Assembly (NCBI RefSeq): GCF_011397635.1
Contig: NC_064759.1
Location: 14,652,428 to 14,716,427, forward strand
Source of the DNA: Epinephelus fuscoguttatus
Taxonomy: Eukaryota > Chordata > Actinopteri > Perciformes > Serranidae
DNA length: 64,000 bases
Reading direction: 5' to 3'
The position numbers and the translations under genes are program-made. Below are positions 41,401 to 54,111 of the stretch, one piece after another (positions within the stretch are counted from its first letter, which is position 1; each line of letters opens with the position of its first letter). Under the pieces are notes generated by a model. That model had not been told where the DNA came from. It did not search any database and saw only the letters and a program-made list of their open reading frames with translations.

Positions 41401-41815
41401 TAGTATTTAATGAATTGTACAGTGCCAAACTCATAACATTTTGTTGTCTTTCTATTGCCATAGGCCTCCTACAAGACTACAGGGGTTGTTTATTTTTCAC
41501 AACTGGGAACTAACACACGGGCAAGCGAAGCTACAGGAGCTAGTTGTGAGACAGAAATGAATGAATATGGTGTATGTTTTTACCATTATGAATTCATTTA
41601 GAGAGAGGATGGTTTTAATGGCCACCTGAAATGTGAAGCATTACTAACGGTAAATTGTACGAACAGGGACCGTGTCCACTAATGAAATTCATGGATTTAT
41701 TTTCATGCCTATAAATTTCAAAACGACCCTTTTGTTATTGTTCAATGCATTGATCCCCTTGGATACGACAGTGACTTACCAAGAATTTGTATAATAAAGT
41801 TGGTGGGAAAAAAAA
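38464..41815 (+). other. shisa7: Probable long shisa7 3'UTR
   Basis: About 3.3 kb of sequence without coding potential or clear transposons, such as is common for neuronal genes. It includes an AT microsatellite at 38877-38930 and T and A runs near 39958-39996 and 40643-40669. An early AATAAA at 38556 and a late one at 41793 are possible ends. Confidence 0.4.
41793..41798 (+). terminator. Candidate distal shisa7 poly(A) signal
   Basis: AATAAA followed by a gttggtggg G/T-rich element, a good arrangement for cleavage. Repeat-rich DNA begins shortly after it. Confidence 0.4.
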
Positions 41816-44390
41816 TGTTTTGGTTTCTTGCATTAATGCTCGAGAATATTTTCAGTCTCTGTTTCTCTACCTGAAACCTCTGAATGGTTCTGAACCTACA
41901 ACCTCAGGCACATCTAGGGGGGGCCGGGGTTGGTTGGCACACATTTCACCCTCTGCCGCACTTCCAGAGCATAATTTATGTTGGAATATTCTAACCAGCA
42001 ACAAATGAAGGTCTCAGCTATACATATATATGTTTTAATGTGCATGAGTGTTTCTTAAAATTAGGTGAATCATGATCAAAGTCAGGTTTTGCATTTGTGT
42101 CAACCAGCTTCATCAGGGTGTTCAAATACAATGTTGAAATGCTTTAGTTACAAAAAACAAAGCAACCAAAAGAAACAATTTGAACATTTAATTCAAACAA
42201 ACACCAGAAAACATCATTATTTAATAGAATATTTGCCCAGTTTTTAAACCAAACATGATTTTTAGCAAGCATCAGTAGGAATGTCTAATTACTGCTGCCA
42301 TTGACCATTCAAAATAATAATCGATGATAGTTTTAATCTCTCAAAATACAGTTACAACTCTTAACTTTACAATACAATTGCCTGATGAGTTATTTACCCT
42401 CAGAATAAAAAGTTCTTTTGTAGTAATAATAATCACAATCAATAATTACTCACTCACACACATACGCACACATATTTTTGCACATTAATATGAAACAGTT
42501 ATTAATTCTTGAGTGTCCCTCTATGATAAACCAGCCATCACATGACCAGATCACACCTCTCTAAACGTGTATATTTGAGATTATACATCGTTTATAATTT
42601 ATTAATTTTGGTGTAGGTTTGTTTCAACACAGAGGAAGGGGGACACGTATAAAATGGAGGGATTGGGGCTCCTTCACCAGAATATTTTGAGCTTCCTGCA
42701 TTTTGGAAAATTCAAATTGTAGGTTATGTCAGTGAAATCAAAGTGCCGACCAACCCTGCTCACATTTGACCGACTTTGTGAATAAATTATGTGAGCCAGC
42801 TGCCATCACTCATCACAGACTTTCAGATCTCATATCAAAATGTAGCTGATTCCTTTGTCTATCAATTAAAAGTCACACATTTCCAATATCTTTATGTAAT
42901 GCAGATTTATAACGCATTTAGTCCACAGACCACCTTTTAAATTGCAATTCAGTGTTACCCTCACCAAAAAAATTAGTGACGTCTAGATGTTTTAACACAG
43001 TAGATGAGTGCAGGTGAACAAAGCAGACATTTTAATGTTACATTTTTGTTTCTGTGACCTTCACAGGACCAGAATCATACTGTTTCACCTATTCGTTCAG
43101 TGACGTTGGTATACTTTCTTATCTTAGAGTGGATTTTCCAAAGCTAACAAGCACTGAAGTGCCTCAGCTATATATCTAACAATTATGATTCAAATTATAA
43201 TTTATCAATTGTAAATTATAATGTAATTGCTCCTCTGCATTAAGGGGTACTGGATAATATCAGCAAACCCTCTCAAGTGGTCAGCCGTTCAAACCATATC
43301 TAAGATTTAACAGTTTATCACGCTTCAGGTAGACATCTGTGTTCACTGTTTGCACAGAGCCAATTCAGGACCGCCTTAAGTGGGAATAATTTGGTGTGTA
43401 ATAAGGCTCTTTTTGAAATAAAACTAATTGCAGGCCAATGAACTACTCTGAAGAGAATTTAGCTGGTGGTCGAGGAAATATTCTGATCCTTTACAAGTAG
43501 CAAGACTGCAAAATAGGCCCAAAAATACTTGATTATAGGCTTGGCATGACATTTGACGTTCAGCACAGGATTATCGTGGCCATAACAGTTTACAATAACG
43601 ATATTATCACAATATCTATCGGAAAAAAAGCATAATATGAACCGTATCAGTCAAATGTGCCTCTAACTTTGTTGACTGTACATTTTGTCTCTTTCTTTGT
43701 CAAATGAACTACACTGAAACTACGAGTGTAGGGAGGTGGAAAGAGAGAGTCTGTGACCATAACTGAACAAAATCATACAAAAGGAGCGATTACACTTAAT
43801 AGATAGTGAAAAGGCAACCAGATGGCAGTGGGGGAGGGAGACAAAGAGAGAACGAAAAGAAACGGAAATGATTTAAGAGGCGCTGAATTACTTACAAGTT
43901 ATTATCATATGTTTATTATTAACATGGTATAAAAATTACATTTTTTAATACCACAATAATCGTCAATATCAGTATATATTGCAAGCCCCCTACTCCATTA
44001 TAAGTAGATGTCCTGCAGTGAGGGTTTGGTTGTAAGCATTGTCAGTAAAATGGACTTAAAGTATCAAAAGAAAAAGTACTCATGAAGCAGATTGGATTAT
44101 TATTACTGATGCATTTATGTGTGAATCGGGTGAAGCTGGTCAAGATGGAGCTAGCTGAAATTGAAACAAATTTTATATATCATTTAGCAGCTTCATCCAT
44201 ATCAGTGCATCATATTTTAGGGGCCAATCTATGTTTTGTATGTAAAGGCTATTATCTGAAGTTCAAATTGATCTTGTGGAGTCAAATATTTCCCTTGTAT
44301 TGCAGAGGAGAGTAGTATGAAATGGAAATAACCTATTCAAGTAAAATACAAGTACCTCAATATTGTATTAGTACTTGAGTAGATTTCCTT
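41816..44390. other. Repeat-rich intergenic DNA left of the satellite
   Basis: No gene recognised. It contains the left copy of a duplicated segment (42365-42735), and a block at 43560-43620 with cacaggattatcgtggccat that resembles part of the satellite monomer. A reverse-oriented fragment of the tactcaagta repeat lies at about 43985-44385. Confidence 0.5.
42365..42735 (+). repeat. Left copy of a segment duplicated at 48550-48955
   Basis: Shared landmarks in the same order are aattgcctga.gagttattt, aataataatcacaat, gaaac..ttattaattct, ccatcacat, ttttggtgtaggtt.tgttt and the repeat X stretch with ataaaatggagg. The two copies are clearly related but differ by many substitutions and small gaps. 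Confidence 0.75.
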
Positions 44391-44504
44391 TTTTTATTTA
44401 ACCTTTATTTAACCAGACAAACCTCTTGAGGTAAAAAAAATCTCCTTTTCAAGACTATCCTGGCCAAGACAGGCAGCAACATGAGTTACAGACAGACAAC
44501 ATAG
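44391..44504 (+). repeat. Dispersed fish repeat at the satellite's left edge
   Basis: The stretch tttatttaacctttatttaaccagaca... and ctggccaagacaggcagcaac resembles a very common fish interspersed repeat. It runs directly into the first, diverged satellite monomer. Class unassigned. Confidence 0.55.
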
Positions 44505-47175
44505 AACAAAAATACAGAATGAAAATATACAGCTCTAAAACAAGCAATATAACCACAGGATTACTGTGGCCAAAACAGTGTAACAGTAACAATATTCACT
44601 TCTCATTGCTCTTTCAACAACATTTTGTACCACTTGTCACTGATTATTGTTAAAAAAACTCCTTGTTGACACTATTTTTGTAAAAACATCTACCTCACTT
44701 TGGGACCACAGACACAATACAGAATGAAAATGTACAGCTCTAAAACAAGCAATATAACCACAGGATTATCGTGGCCACAACAGTGTAACAATAACAATAT
44801 TCACTTCTCGCTCTCTCTACAACATTTTGTACCACTTGTCACTGATTATTGTTACAAAAAAACCTCCTTGTTGACACTATTTTTGCAAAAACATCTACCT
44901 CACTTTGGGACCACAGACACAATACAGAATGAAAATGTACAGCTCTAAAACAAGCAATATAACCACCTGATTATCGTGGCCACAACAGTGTAAGAATAAC
45001 AATATTCACTTCTCGTTGCTCTCTCTACAACATTTTGTACCACTTGTCACTGATTATTGTTAAAAAAAAAACCTCCTTGTTGACACTATTTTTGTAAAAA
45101 CATCTACCTCACTTTGGGACCACAGACACAATACAGAATGAAAATGTACAGCTCTAAAACAAGCAATATAACCACAGGATTATCGTGGCCACAACAGTGT
45201 AACAATAACAATATTCACTTCTCGCTCTCTCTACAACATTTTGTACCACTTGTCACTGATTATTGTTAAAAAAAAAACCTCCTTGTTGACACTATTTTTG
45301 TAAAAACATCTACCTCACTTTGGGACCACAGACACAATACAGAATGAAAATGTACAGCTCTAAAACAAGCAATATAACCACCTGATTATCGTGGCCACAA
45401 CAGTGTAAGAATAACAATATTCACTTCTCGTTGCTCTCTCTACAACATTTTGTACCACTTGTCACTGATTATTGTTAAAAAAACCTCCTTTTGACACTAT
45501 TTTTGTAAAAACATCTACCTCACTTTGGGACCACAGACACAATACAGAATGAAAATGTACAGCTCTAAAACAAGCAATATAACCACAGGATTATCGTGGC
45601 CACAACAGTGTAACAATAACAATATTCACTTCTCGCTCTCTCTACAACATTTTGTACCACTTGTCACTGATTATTGTTACAAAAAAACCTCCTTGTTGAC
45701 ACTATTTTTGCAAAAACATCTACCTCACTTTGGGACCACAGACACAATACAGAATGAAAATGTACAGCTCTAAAACAAGCAATATAACCACCTGATTATC
45801 GTGGCCACAACAGTGTAAGAATAACAATATTCACTTCTCGTTGCTCTCTCTACAACATTTTGTACCACTTGTCACTGATTATTGTTAAAAAAAAAACCTC
45901 CTTGTTGACACTATTTTTGTAAAAACATCTACCTCACTTTGGGACCACAGACACAATACAGAATGAAAATGTACAGCTCTAAAACAAGCAATATAACCAC
46001 AGGATTATCGTGGCCACAACAGTGTAACAATAACAATATTCACTTCTTGCTCTCTCTACATTTTGTGTCACTTGTCACTGATTATTGTTAAAAAAAAAAA
46101 CCTCCTTGTTGACACTATTTTTGTAAAAACATCTACCTCACTTTGGGACCACAGACACAATACAGAATGAAAATGTACAGCTCTAAAACAAGCAATATAA
46201 CCACCTGATTATCGTGGCCACAACAGTGTAAGAATAACAATATTCACTTCTCGCTCTCTCTACAACATTTTGTACCACTTGTCACTGATTATTGTTAAAA
46301 AAACCTCCTTGTTGACACTATTTTTGTAAAAACATCTACCTCACTTTGGGACCACAGACACAATACAGAATGAAAATGTACAGCTCTAAAACAAGCAATA
46401 TAACCACAGGATTATCGTGGCCACAACAGTGTAACAATAACAATATTCACTTCTCTCTCTCTACAACATTTTGTACCACTTGTCACTGATTATTGTTAAA
46501 AAAACTCCTTGTTGACACTATTTTTGTAAAAACATCTACCTCACTTTGGGACCACAGACACAATACAGAATGAAAATGTACAGCTCTAAAACAAGCAATA
46601 TAACCACCTGATTATCGTGGCCACAACAGTGTAAGAATAACAATATTCACTTCTCGTTGCTCTCTCTACAACATTTTGTACCACTTGTCACTGATTATTG
46701 TTACAAAAAAACCTCCTTGTTGACACTATTTTTGTAAAAACATCTACCTCACTTTGGGACCACAGACACAATACAGAATGAAAATGTACAGCTCTAAAAC
46801 AAGCAATATAACCACAGGATTATCGTGGCCACAACAGTGTAACAATAACAATATTCACTTCTCGCTCTCTCTACAACATTTTGTACCACTTGTCACTGAT
46901 TATTGTTAAAAAAAAAACCTCCTTGTTGACACTATTTTTGTAAAAACATCTACCTCACTTTGGGACCACAGACACAATACAGAATGAAAATGTACAGCTC
47001 TAAAACAAGCAATATAACCACCTGATTATCGTGGCCACAACAGTGTAAGAATAACAATATTCACTTCTCGTTGCTCTCTCTACAACATTTTGTACCACTT
47101 GTCACTGATTATTGTTAAAAAAAAACCTCCTTGTTGACACTATTTTTGCAAAAACATCTACCTCACTTTGGGACC
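44505..47175. repeat. Satellite of 13 monomers in alternating A/B order
   Basis: Monomers of about 206 bases carry the constant markers tttgggaccacagacac, acagctctaaaacaagcaat, ttgtaccacttgtcactgat and acctccttgttgacac. Type A has ccacaggattatcg with gtgtaacaataac. Type B has ccacctgattatcg with gtgtaagaataac, usually with ctcgttgctctc. After a diverged first A-like unit the order is A,B repeated six times, so the true unit is a dimer of about 412 bases. Two stretches 825 bases apart (44700 and 45525) encode an identical 82-codon frame, pointing to very recent turnover. The frames are not genes. Confidence 0.95.
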
Positions 47176-48549
47176 AAGACTCATGGGTCTGACATATGAC
47201 AGTCAGGACTAACAGTAGTTTTGTGAAACTGAGATTCTAAATTAATCGGGAGACAAATTAATGTTTTATAAAGGGTCAAACCAGAAGCAGTAGCTGTGTA
47301 TGAACAAAAAGCCTTTTAGTGTCCAGTAGGTTAGTGAGCACACAGAGTGGCTCTGTGATAAAACCCCACACCACCAGGATGGCAGATATTGTATAAGCCA
47401 CATTAAGGCTATACAGCGCCAGTGGGAGTGGACAACTGTGCTTTTAAATGAAATGAAAAGGCGAAATTTGTCTTCATATAATTCACAGCTCGAGACCATC
47501 TGAGTGCAGAGTTATATCACAGCGTACCTGCCGGAGCCTCAGAGTGAGGTGAGGGCTATGGAGCTCATATTAAAAACCTCCTGCGAATACATTTATTGCA
47601 CTGAGATGTATGAGGGCTTAAATAAAAGAGCAGATGGCGACATTGTACTGATACGGAAATAATTTTTACAGGAGGCACTCAAAGGGCACGAAAAAATATT
47701 ATGTTTGATTTGGGCACTGGCTGCCACTGATGCATTACAATCATTGTAATTTGCACATTTCACCACCAGGAGGTTCAGTGGCTCCTCAGCTCTGAGACAA
47801 AACCTGCATGAAGCCTTCACTCAAAATTCCATAATTTAGTGCCCACACTGTCCAACACCTGTCACCATTCAAATTAATACATCTGCTACGTAAAGTGAGC
47901 CCACGTTTTTCACAAATTATGCTCGGTTTATGACACCGTTTATGAGACAGACTGAGAAAGACTGCGAAATTGCCAGAAAAGACACATTAATATTCAAATT
48001 GCAAATATATGTGTGTGAGTCAAGACTTTCAGAGCCTTTGATGGTCCTAAGTAAAAGATTCTGCATCCTATGATTAGCTTCCTAACCTCGGCATGATTAC
48101 CATCCTTACATATCAGAGAGGCACAGAGCTGAAATTATCCACATCTCTGTGATTATAATGACTGAATCAAATCTGAGATGTGTGTGATGATAACACGATG
48201 ATTCAGCCCGAGGTTAAGTTCCTGAGTTCCCCACGACTTTTCTCACAGATTCCTCTTCGTCTGTAAAGATCTATTAATCATCATATTGATCTGGTGATGC
48301 AGTTTGTTGATTCGCAGCTGAGGTCTGTTGTTGAGGAAGAGGAACAGGGGAGATCAGGAAGAGATATTATCAAAGCGCCTTGAGAAATTTGTGTGACTTG
48401 TTTTATTTATAGTTAGATTTTCATCAGTGGTAAATGAAGTAACGAGCTCTTAGTTTTATGAAACACTTCTTATTATTTACCCACAAACTAAACAGATCAG
48501 CAAACACATGAGACTGAGGACACAGACGACTGGAAGTAAACTGGAAGAG
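47176..48549. other. Single-copy-looking intergenic DNA
   Basis: Unlike its surroundings, this stretch shows no recognised repeat. Parts such as 48060-48360, with gattagctt and attaatcatcatattgat motifs, could be a conserved regulatory element. No coding exon is supported. Confidence 0.35.
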
Positions 48550-48955
48550 TTTAAAATTGCCTGACGAGTTATTTACCCTCAAATAAAATGCACTTTTGTT
48601 GCAATAATAATCACAATAAATATCTATTACTCATTCATGCACGTTTATGTGAAACATTTATTAATTCTACCTGGCTGTTTTCTGTTGCATATTAAAACTT
48701 GAGGGTCCCTTTTTACTAAACCATCCATCACATCCCCAGAGTACACCTTTGTAAACATGCATACTAGAGATTATATATAGTTTGTAATGATAATTGCTAA
48801 TTTTGGTGTAGGTTTTGTTTCAACACAGGGATACAGGGACACATATAAAATGGAGGATTTGGGGGTCCTTTGCCAGAATAGTTTCTTGAATAGCTTCAAC
48901 ACTTGATTTCTTCCACTCTGGAAAACTCAAAGTTTAGGTTATGGGCTGGAATAAA
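48550..48955 (+). repeat. Right copy of the duplicated segment
   Basis: This is the partner of 42365-42735, in the same orientation about 6.2 kb away, on the other side of the satellite. It includes the same junction between flanking DNA and repeat X (ttttggtgtaggttttgttt), showing that repeat X was present before the duplication. Confidence 0.75.
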
Positions 48956-49024
48956 AGATCATAACATACCTTTTCACCTAATGCTGTATATTTATTAGTT
49001 TTTTTTCCACAAGATATGATACCC

Positions 49025-51640
49025 CCAGTCGTTAAAAGTAGTGAAGTACATTAACTCAAATACTGTACTTAAGTAGAATTTTGAATTATGTGCACTTTAC
49101 TTGAGTATGTCCATTTTCTGCTGCTTTATATTTCTACTCCACCTCATGTCAGAGATAAATATTGTGCTGTAAACTCCACTGCAGTTATTTGACAGCTGTA
49201 GATACTCTGCAAATTGAGATCATTAACACAAAATACTAAAGGTATAGAGTTCGTTTCAACACTGGAGGAGGGGAGACACATATAAAATGGAGGGTTTCAG
49301 GGTCCTCTGCGTGTCCCCCACGTCCCCCCTGATATCTACTCCTATGCAAAATGGCTCCAACACATTCTCACTCTGACCTCATCACATACACAGGTACCCT
49401 GGGTGCGTTGGTTGTTGATGTTTTGGGACACCGTGTCAAGTTCTGCCTGTTACATGCATTGTCTTCTTTCAAAATACACTTCTGTTTTCACAGGAAATTT
49501 AACATTTACATAGAGTCTCTTTTGAAAATATACGCACTACATCAGTACAACACCACAAATTGATGTTTTTTTTTTCTTCAGTGACAAACACATGTGGTTG
49601 GGTTTAGGCAACAAAAGCGTGTGGTTAGGTTTAGGAAAAACGAACAGGGTTTGGCTTTAGAGTCTTACGGGATACAAACACTGCTCTCTCAGGTGAAGGT
49701 CGGTGTTTGTTGGACCCATCCACCAATGCTCCCACCCACCCTAGTAGGACTTTCACCACCTTAACTTTTGTCCTTGTCCCACCACATTTCCTCCGATGCC
49801 ACTGGCGCCATTAAAGTATAACCGCAACCGGCCGTGTATAATGCCAGTGTTCAAGGATGCCTTTTTTTGTTGGTTTCTGACGCTGCAAGTCACTGCCCAA
49901 GTGCAGGATTTTGACAACTTTGGAGTGTGAAGGGGCTTGGAGAGTAGCTATATTTACTCAAATATTGTACTTAAGTATGTTTCTAAATTATTTGTACTTT
50001 AGCGTGTCAGTTTTTGCTACTTCATACCTCTACTCCACTATCTCAGAGGTAAATATTGCACTGTAAAATGTAGCTACTGCATTTATTTGACAGCTGTTGT
50101 GACTTTACTAAAGCTGTTACTGCCAGTGGCGTGAGGAAGTTACGATGGGCTCCAGTGAAAACAATTATGATGGGCCATAGAGCACGTTATTGTGCATGTA
50201 TTATCTTGACACAGAGAACTGAAATTAGACAACATTACCATCCATACCATGATTTCCATGTTACTGGGGTTTGGAGGTTTGCAGGTACTCTGCAAGAAAA
50301 TTTTGACCCCAAAACACTTAATTCCTGCATTCTGGTGAGTTTTTGAGCTTCATTTTGTGCATGTTTAGCATCAGTTTATTGTGTAAACATCTCTTGTCAA
50401 AATAAAGTCTGTTTTTCATCATGTTTGTCTTTTGAGTTTGGTGGGCTGAAGACCAATTTCCACCCTGGTGGACAATTAAGATTTATTCTATTCTATTATT
50501 TTATTCAAAAAGTCCTCTGCTACTTTCATGTTTTTATAGGGACAAATACACGTTATAAATACTGAGGAGCGCTAGTCCCTTGTGTCCCTCTCCTGAAATC
50601 TACGCCTATGTAAGATATAGTCAGCAAATAATATGATGTAGCCTTTTATTATATCTCGAGCTACCCAGCAGCGTATCAAGTAATGACAATTACCCCAACT
50701 TTTACCAGCTGTAATATTACAGTGATTAACACATTTATAGATCCAGAATTATAGTCAATTAATATAATAGATATATTCTTCTAAAATGGGCCATTTGTGC
50801 ATAATGTGTACTTTTACTTTTAGTACCTTAGGTATATTTTGTTGGTATTACTTTTGCACTTTTACAAAGTGAAATTTCGAATGCAGGACTTCTAATTTAT
50901 GGTGTTTTATTATAGACTGATCCACCTAATAAACTGCTTTTGTGTTTTTATTTCTTGGGGTCTCTCTAAACCCCTAAACTTCACTGCATTTATTTGACTG
51001 CTATTGTTACTTACTACAGCTGTTACGACATTACGGGGGTTCAGGGGTCCTTCACCAAAATATTTTGAACCCGAGTCACTTAATTTCCCGCATTCTGGTG
51101 AATTTTTCTGTACAATTTTGTGCATTTTTTTGTGAAAATAATTTTTAATTTATAATCATTTTTTATTATGTTTGTCTCCTGTGTTTGGTGGGCCAAAGAC
51201 AAATTTCCAACCTGGTGCACAATAGAGATTTATTCTGTTTTATTATCATGTTTTTATAGGGACAAATACATAAATATTGAGGGGCATGTGTCCCCTGTGA
51301 CCCCCTGAAACCTACGCCAATGCAAAACAGTCACAAATAAATCATGATGTAGCCTTTTTTTTTTATATATCTGGAGCTACCCAGCAGTATATTAAGTAAT
51401 GATAATTACCCCAACCTTTACTTGCTGCAGCATTACAGTGACTAACACATTAATACAGTAATTATAATCATTTATATAATATATATTCTTCTGAAATGTG
51501 CATTATGTGACTTTTACTTCAGTATTTTATTTAGTGGCTAATTCTTTAACTAAAGTGAAATTTGGAATACAGGACTTTAAGTTGTAACTGAGTATTTATT
51601 AACTGCAGTATTACTACTTTTACTCTGGTAATAGATATTC
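49025..51640 (+). repeat. Cluster of nested dispersed repeats
   Basis: Two common fish repeat families alternate. Family T (tactgtacttaagta, tttctactcca, tttatttgacagct) has left parts at 49025-49235, 49940-50120 and 50960-51030, and right parts (aatgacaattaccccaact, gtgattaacacatttatag, gaatgcaggactt) at 50640-50910 and 51370-51640. Family X (gggtccttcacc, acttaattcctgcattctgg, atgtttttatagggacaaat) lies between them at 49236-49345, 50260-50615 and 51030-51325. A further repeat with gtggttgggtttaggcaac fills 49560-49890. No gene is present. Confidence 0.65.
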
Positions 51641-51829
51641 CTCGGGTTCAATAGGCCTATAAGATATCAGCCGTTATGCAGCCCGGGGAAAAGTCCTCAT
51701 CCTCCCTGTGAGACTGGGTCACTTTTGATATGTTCGGAGAGAGGTCTGTGGAGGTGGACAGAGGACTAATCTTATGAATGTGTATCGTTTATGAAAGAGG
51801 ATTAACCTTTCAGCAAACAGTGAATCCGC

Positions 51830-52239
51830 TGTGAGCCCTACACAGCCGCCCGTGAGCCCCGCTCGTGCTACCCGGAAATATTACAAGGGCCGGAAAGGAC
51901 CGATGTTAAGGGAGCACACGTCACTCACTTTTGCCCAAAAATATTATCAACGACCATCAAAATTTTTCCCGGGGCCGTCGAAATCTTGAGCAAAAGCTCC
52001 CCGACGGCACAAACGGTCGTAACCAAATGGCGAGGAGGCGGCTGCGGTATCCGTCGGCGTTGATTTCTTGTGGGAACCGTGTAAGTGTTGACCCAGCTCA
52101 GCATCAGTGAAAATGGCTCTGGCTAACGACTGGAAAACAGCACGCAGAAATGGAAGCGGACGATAGCTAGCTAGGCGGTTAGAAGAAGGCGTGACAGGCC
52201 TCATCCATCTGCAACTGTGCTGTGCAACTGGATGCGTAG
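51830..52239 (+). promoter_or_regulatory. znf865: CG-rich promoter region and first exon of the zinc-finger gene
   Basis: The sequence changes abruptly from AT-rich repeats to CG-rich single-copy DNA. It ends in a donor, gatgcgtag|gtaaac, at 52239/52240. Short ATG-initiated frames inside (from 52027 and 52112) end within 28 codons. The most likely role is promoter plus 5' non-coding exon for the zinc-finger gene downstream. The exact start is unknown. Confidence 0.5.
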
Positions 52240-52637
52240 GTAAACATTTGCCGAACATAGGTTACGCTTATGTATATGCTAACGCTAGCATCGTGTTGTT
52301 AACGGCAGTCGGCATGCTTTTAATAATGCGCTGTGCAAAGATGGCTAACGTTAGCTGTAGCGGTTAGGTGGGTTTCTAGATTGCGTGTGGCACCAAATGG
52401 CTAAACACGCTGAGCCAGTGTAAAATATGATGCTAAGGAGAACCGTGAAGTTTCGCATGCAAGCGCGTCCAATGTTTTCCTTTTTTTACTTCCAAATGTG
52501 AGCCAATACTATTACAGGATGCCTCCTCAAGTGCATCCGTTATTACTTGCGCCTGTAAGATACTGCTAATGTTTACATTGTGCAGCGGGTGGTGTGGTGC
52601 TGATGGTAATTTTAGCATTTCTGCCCTTTCTTCACAG

Positions 52638-52751
52638 GATTGGTGATGTTACACTAAAATGAGAGGCAGACAACTATACGATAGATTATCTCCCTCATCT
52701 TCCAGGGGAGCTCAATCCCCGCTAGGTTCATCGCATCGATTAGAGGAAACG
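52638..52751 (+). other. Probable second 5' exon with a 31-codon open frame
   Basis: The acceptor ctttcttcacag ends at 52637 and the donor aaacg|gtaaga follows at 52752. A second donor, aacgag|gtgagc, lies 15 bases later. An ATG at 52659 opens a frame starting MRGRQLYDRLSPSSSR that stays open to both donors in phase 0. Spliced to the candidate acceptor at 57734, the frame would meet TGA at once, so in that model it is an upstream ORF rather than the zinc-finger N-terminus. Alternatively it starts a protein I do not recognise. Confidence 0.45.
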
Positions 52752-54111
52752 GTAAGATATAACGAGGTGAGCACAACGAGATGCAAAGTGAGTGTTTCTG
52801 CTGTGCCCTGGGCACTTCGAGCCTCTCCACAAGTATAGTTATTAAATCAAACAACAACTTACCTCTGTGTAGTTAAAGGCTAATGCACAACGCAACAGTT
52901 ACACTCTGTATTATCCATTTTTTGACCATGCAAAGTGCATCTAAGTGCATTCACATATTTAAATTGCATTGGTTTATCATGTTGGTGGTGGTAGCTGGAG
53001 CAAGATTAGACATATTGTAAAACTTCAATTAGTAACCCGGGCTATTATTCGCTTAAATCACTGAAATCAATGTGCCTATGTTTGGGACAGGCCTTAAATT
53101 CCTTTCACACAAAACTGTTGCTCAGTAAAGATCAGGAAACACAATCAAACTGTTCATTTAAACCAGAAGGCTTCAGATAATATATCAATTATGAATCATT
53201 AATTTGATCTAGCTCCAACAGACAGCACATCACAAAGAGAGTGAGTTACGGCACTTGAGGATTACAGCACCCAGCATACAGACGGAGCACCACTTTGATA
53301 TCCTAATATTTATATTTATGATTTTGGTCTAGTGATTTTATTAACTTTTATTGTATATCACTGAATTGTTTGATTGTATGATCTGTGGATACATTGCTTC
53401 TTGTTTTTTACTGTCTTGTAAGGTGTCCTTGAGTGTTCTGAAAGATGCCTATAATAAAATCTACTATTATTTATCCTGTTAGAATAATCCTCACAACTTG
53501 GATTATTTTTTTTATGAAAAACCCTTTTGATTCTGTCAATTTGAAGACCCTTATGGACCAAAGGAATGTGAATAACTTACAGGGTAACCAAGCACGGACA
53601 CATGATTTAAGGTAGCCGACAACCAGGGTTTATTTACATCGAAAGAACTTCTATTAAAAGACTATTATTGAGACAGGCCTTTATTTGTCAAAATGTGTAT
53701 CCACACCGGGTGAGTAAAAGGGACTGGGAGTTTAATTGAGACTCGGCTTTTAATTGAAGCTTTACGGTAATCCACTTTAACGCCACTGCTCATAGTGACT
53801 GCAGGTTAAACAAGGGCAGTTTAGTGTAGTTAAGATATTTATAAAAATGAATCAATACACATGATAAATTCTGATCAACATGGAGAATGTGCACTTTGAA
53901 CGGATGCAACTTGATATCTATAGGCATCCTGTCCTCATGACCTACTTTAAGGTGCTACACAGCATCTGATACTGTGTAATTACCCCCACCATGCCCACTC
54001 GGTTGATTGACCACTACTAATATTAATTTGAGGACATTTATGATTAAAAACCAATCCCATATTTGACATTATATTGACTGATTTTATGCTAAAAATGAAA
54101 CCAACGTTTGT

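Noticed and set aside
44700-45773. Two identical 82-codon open frames
   Set aside because: They lie in the alternating satellite and are identical only because the units were copied. There is no start context, domain or codon signature.
44505-47175. CRISPR-like array of regular repeats
   Set aside because: Units are about 206 bases and homogeneous throughout, without short repeats separated by unique spacers. The host is a vertebrate.
51947-52258. 103-codon minus-strand frame suggesting a divergent gene at the znf865 promoter
   Set aside because: It lies in CG-rich promoter DNA where stops are scarce. No domain, splice sites or second exon were found.
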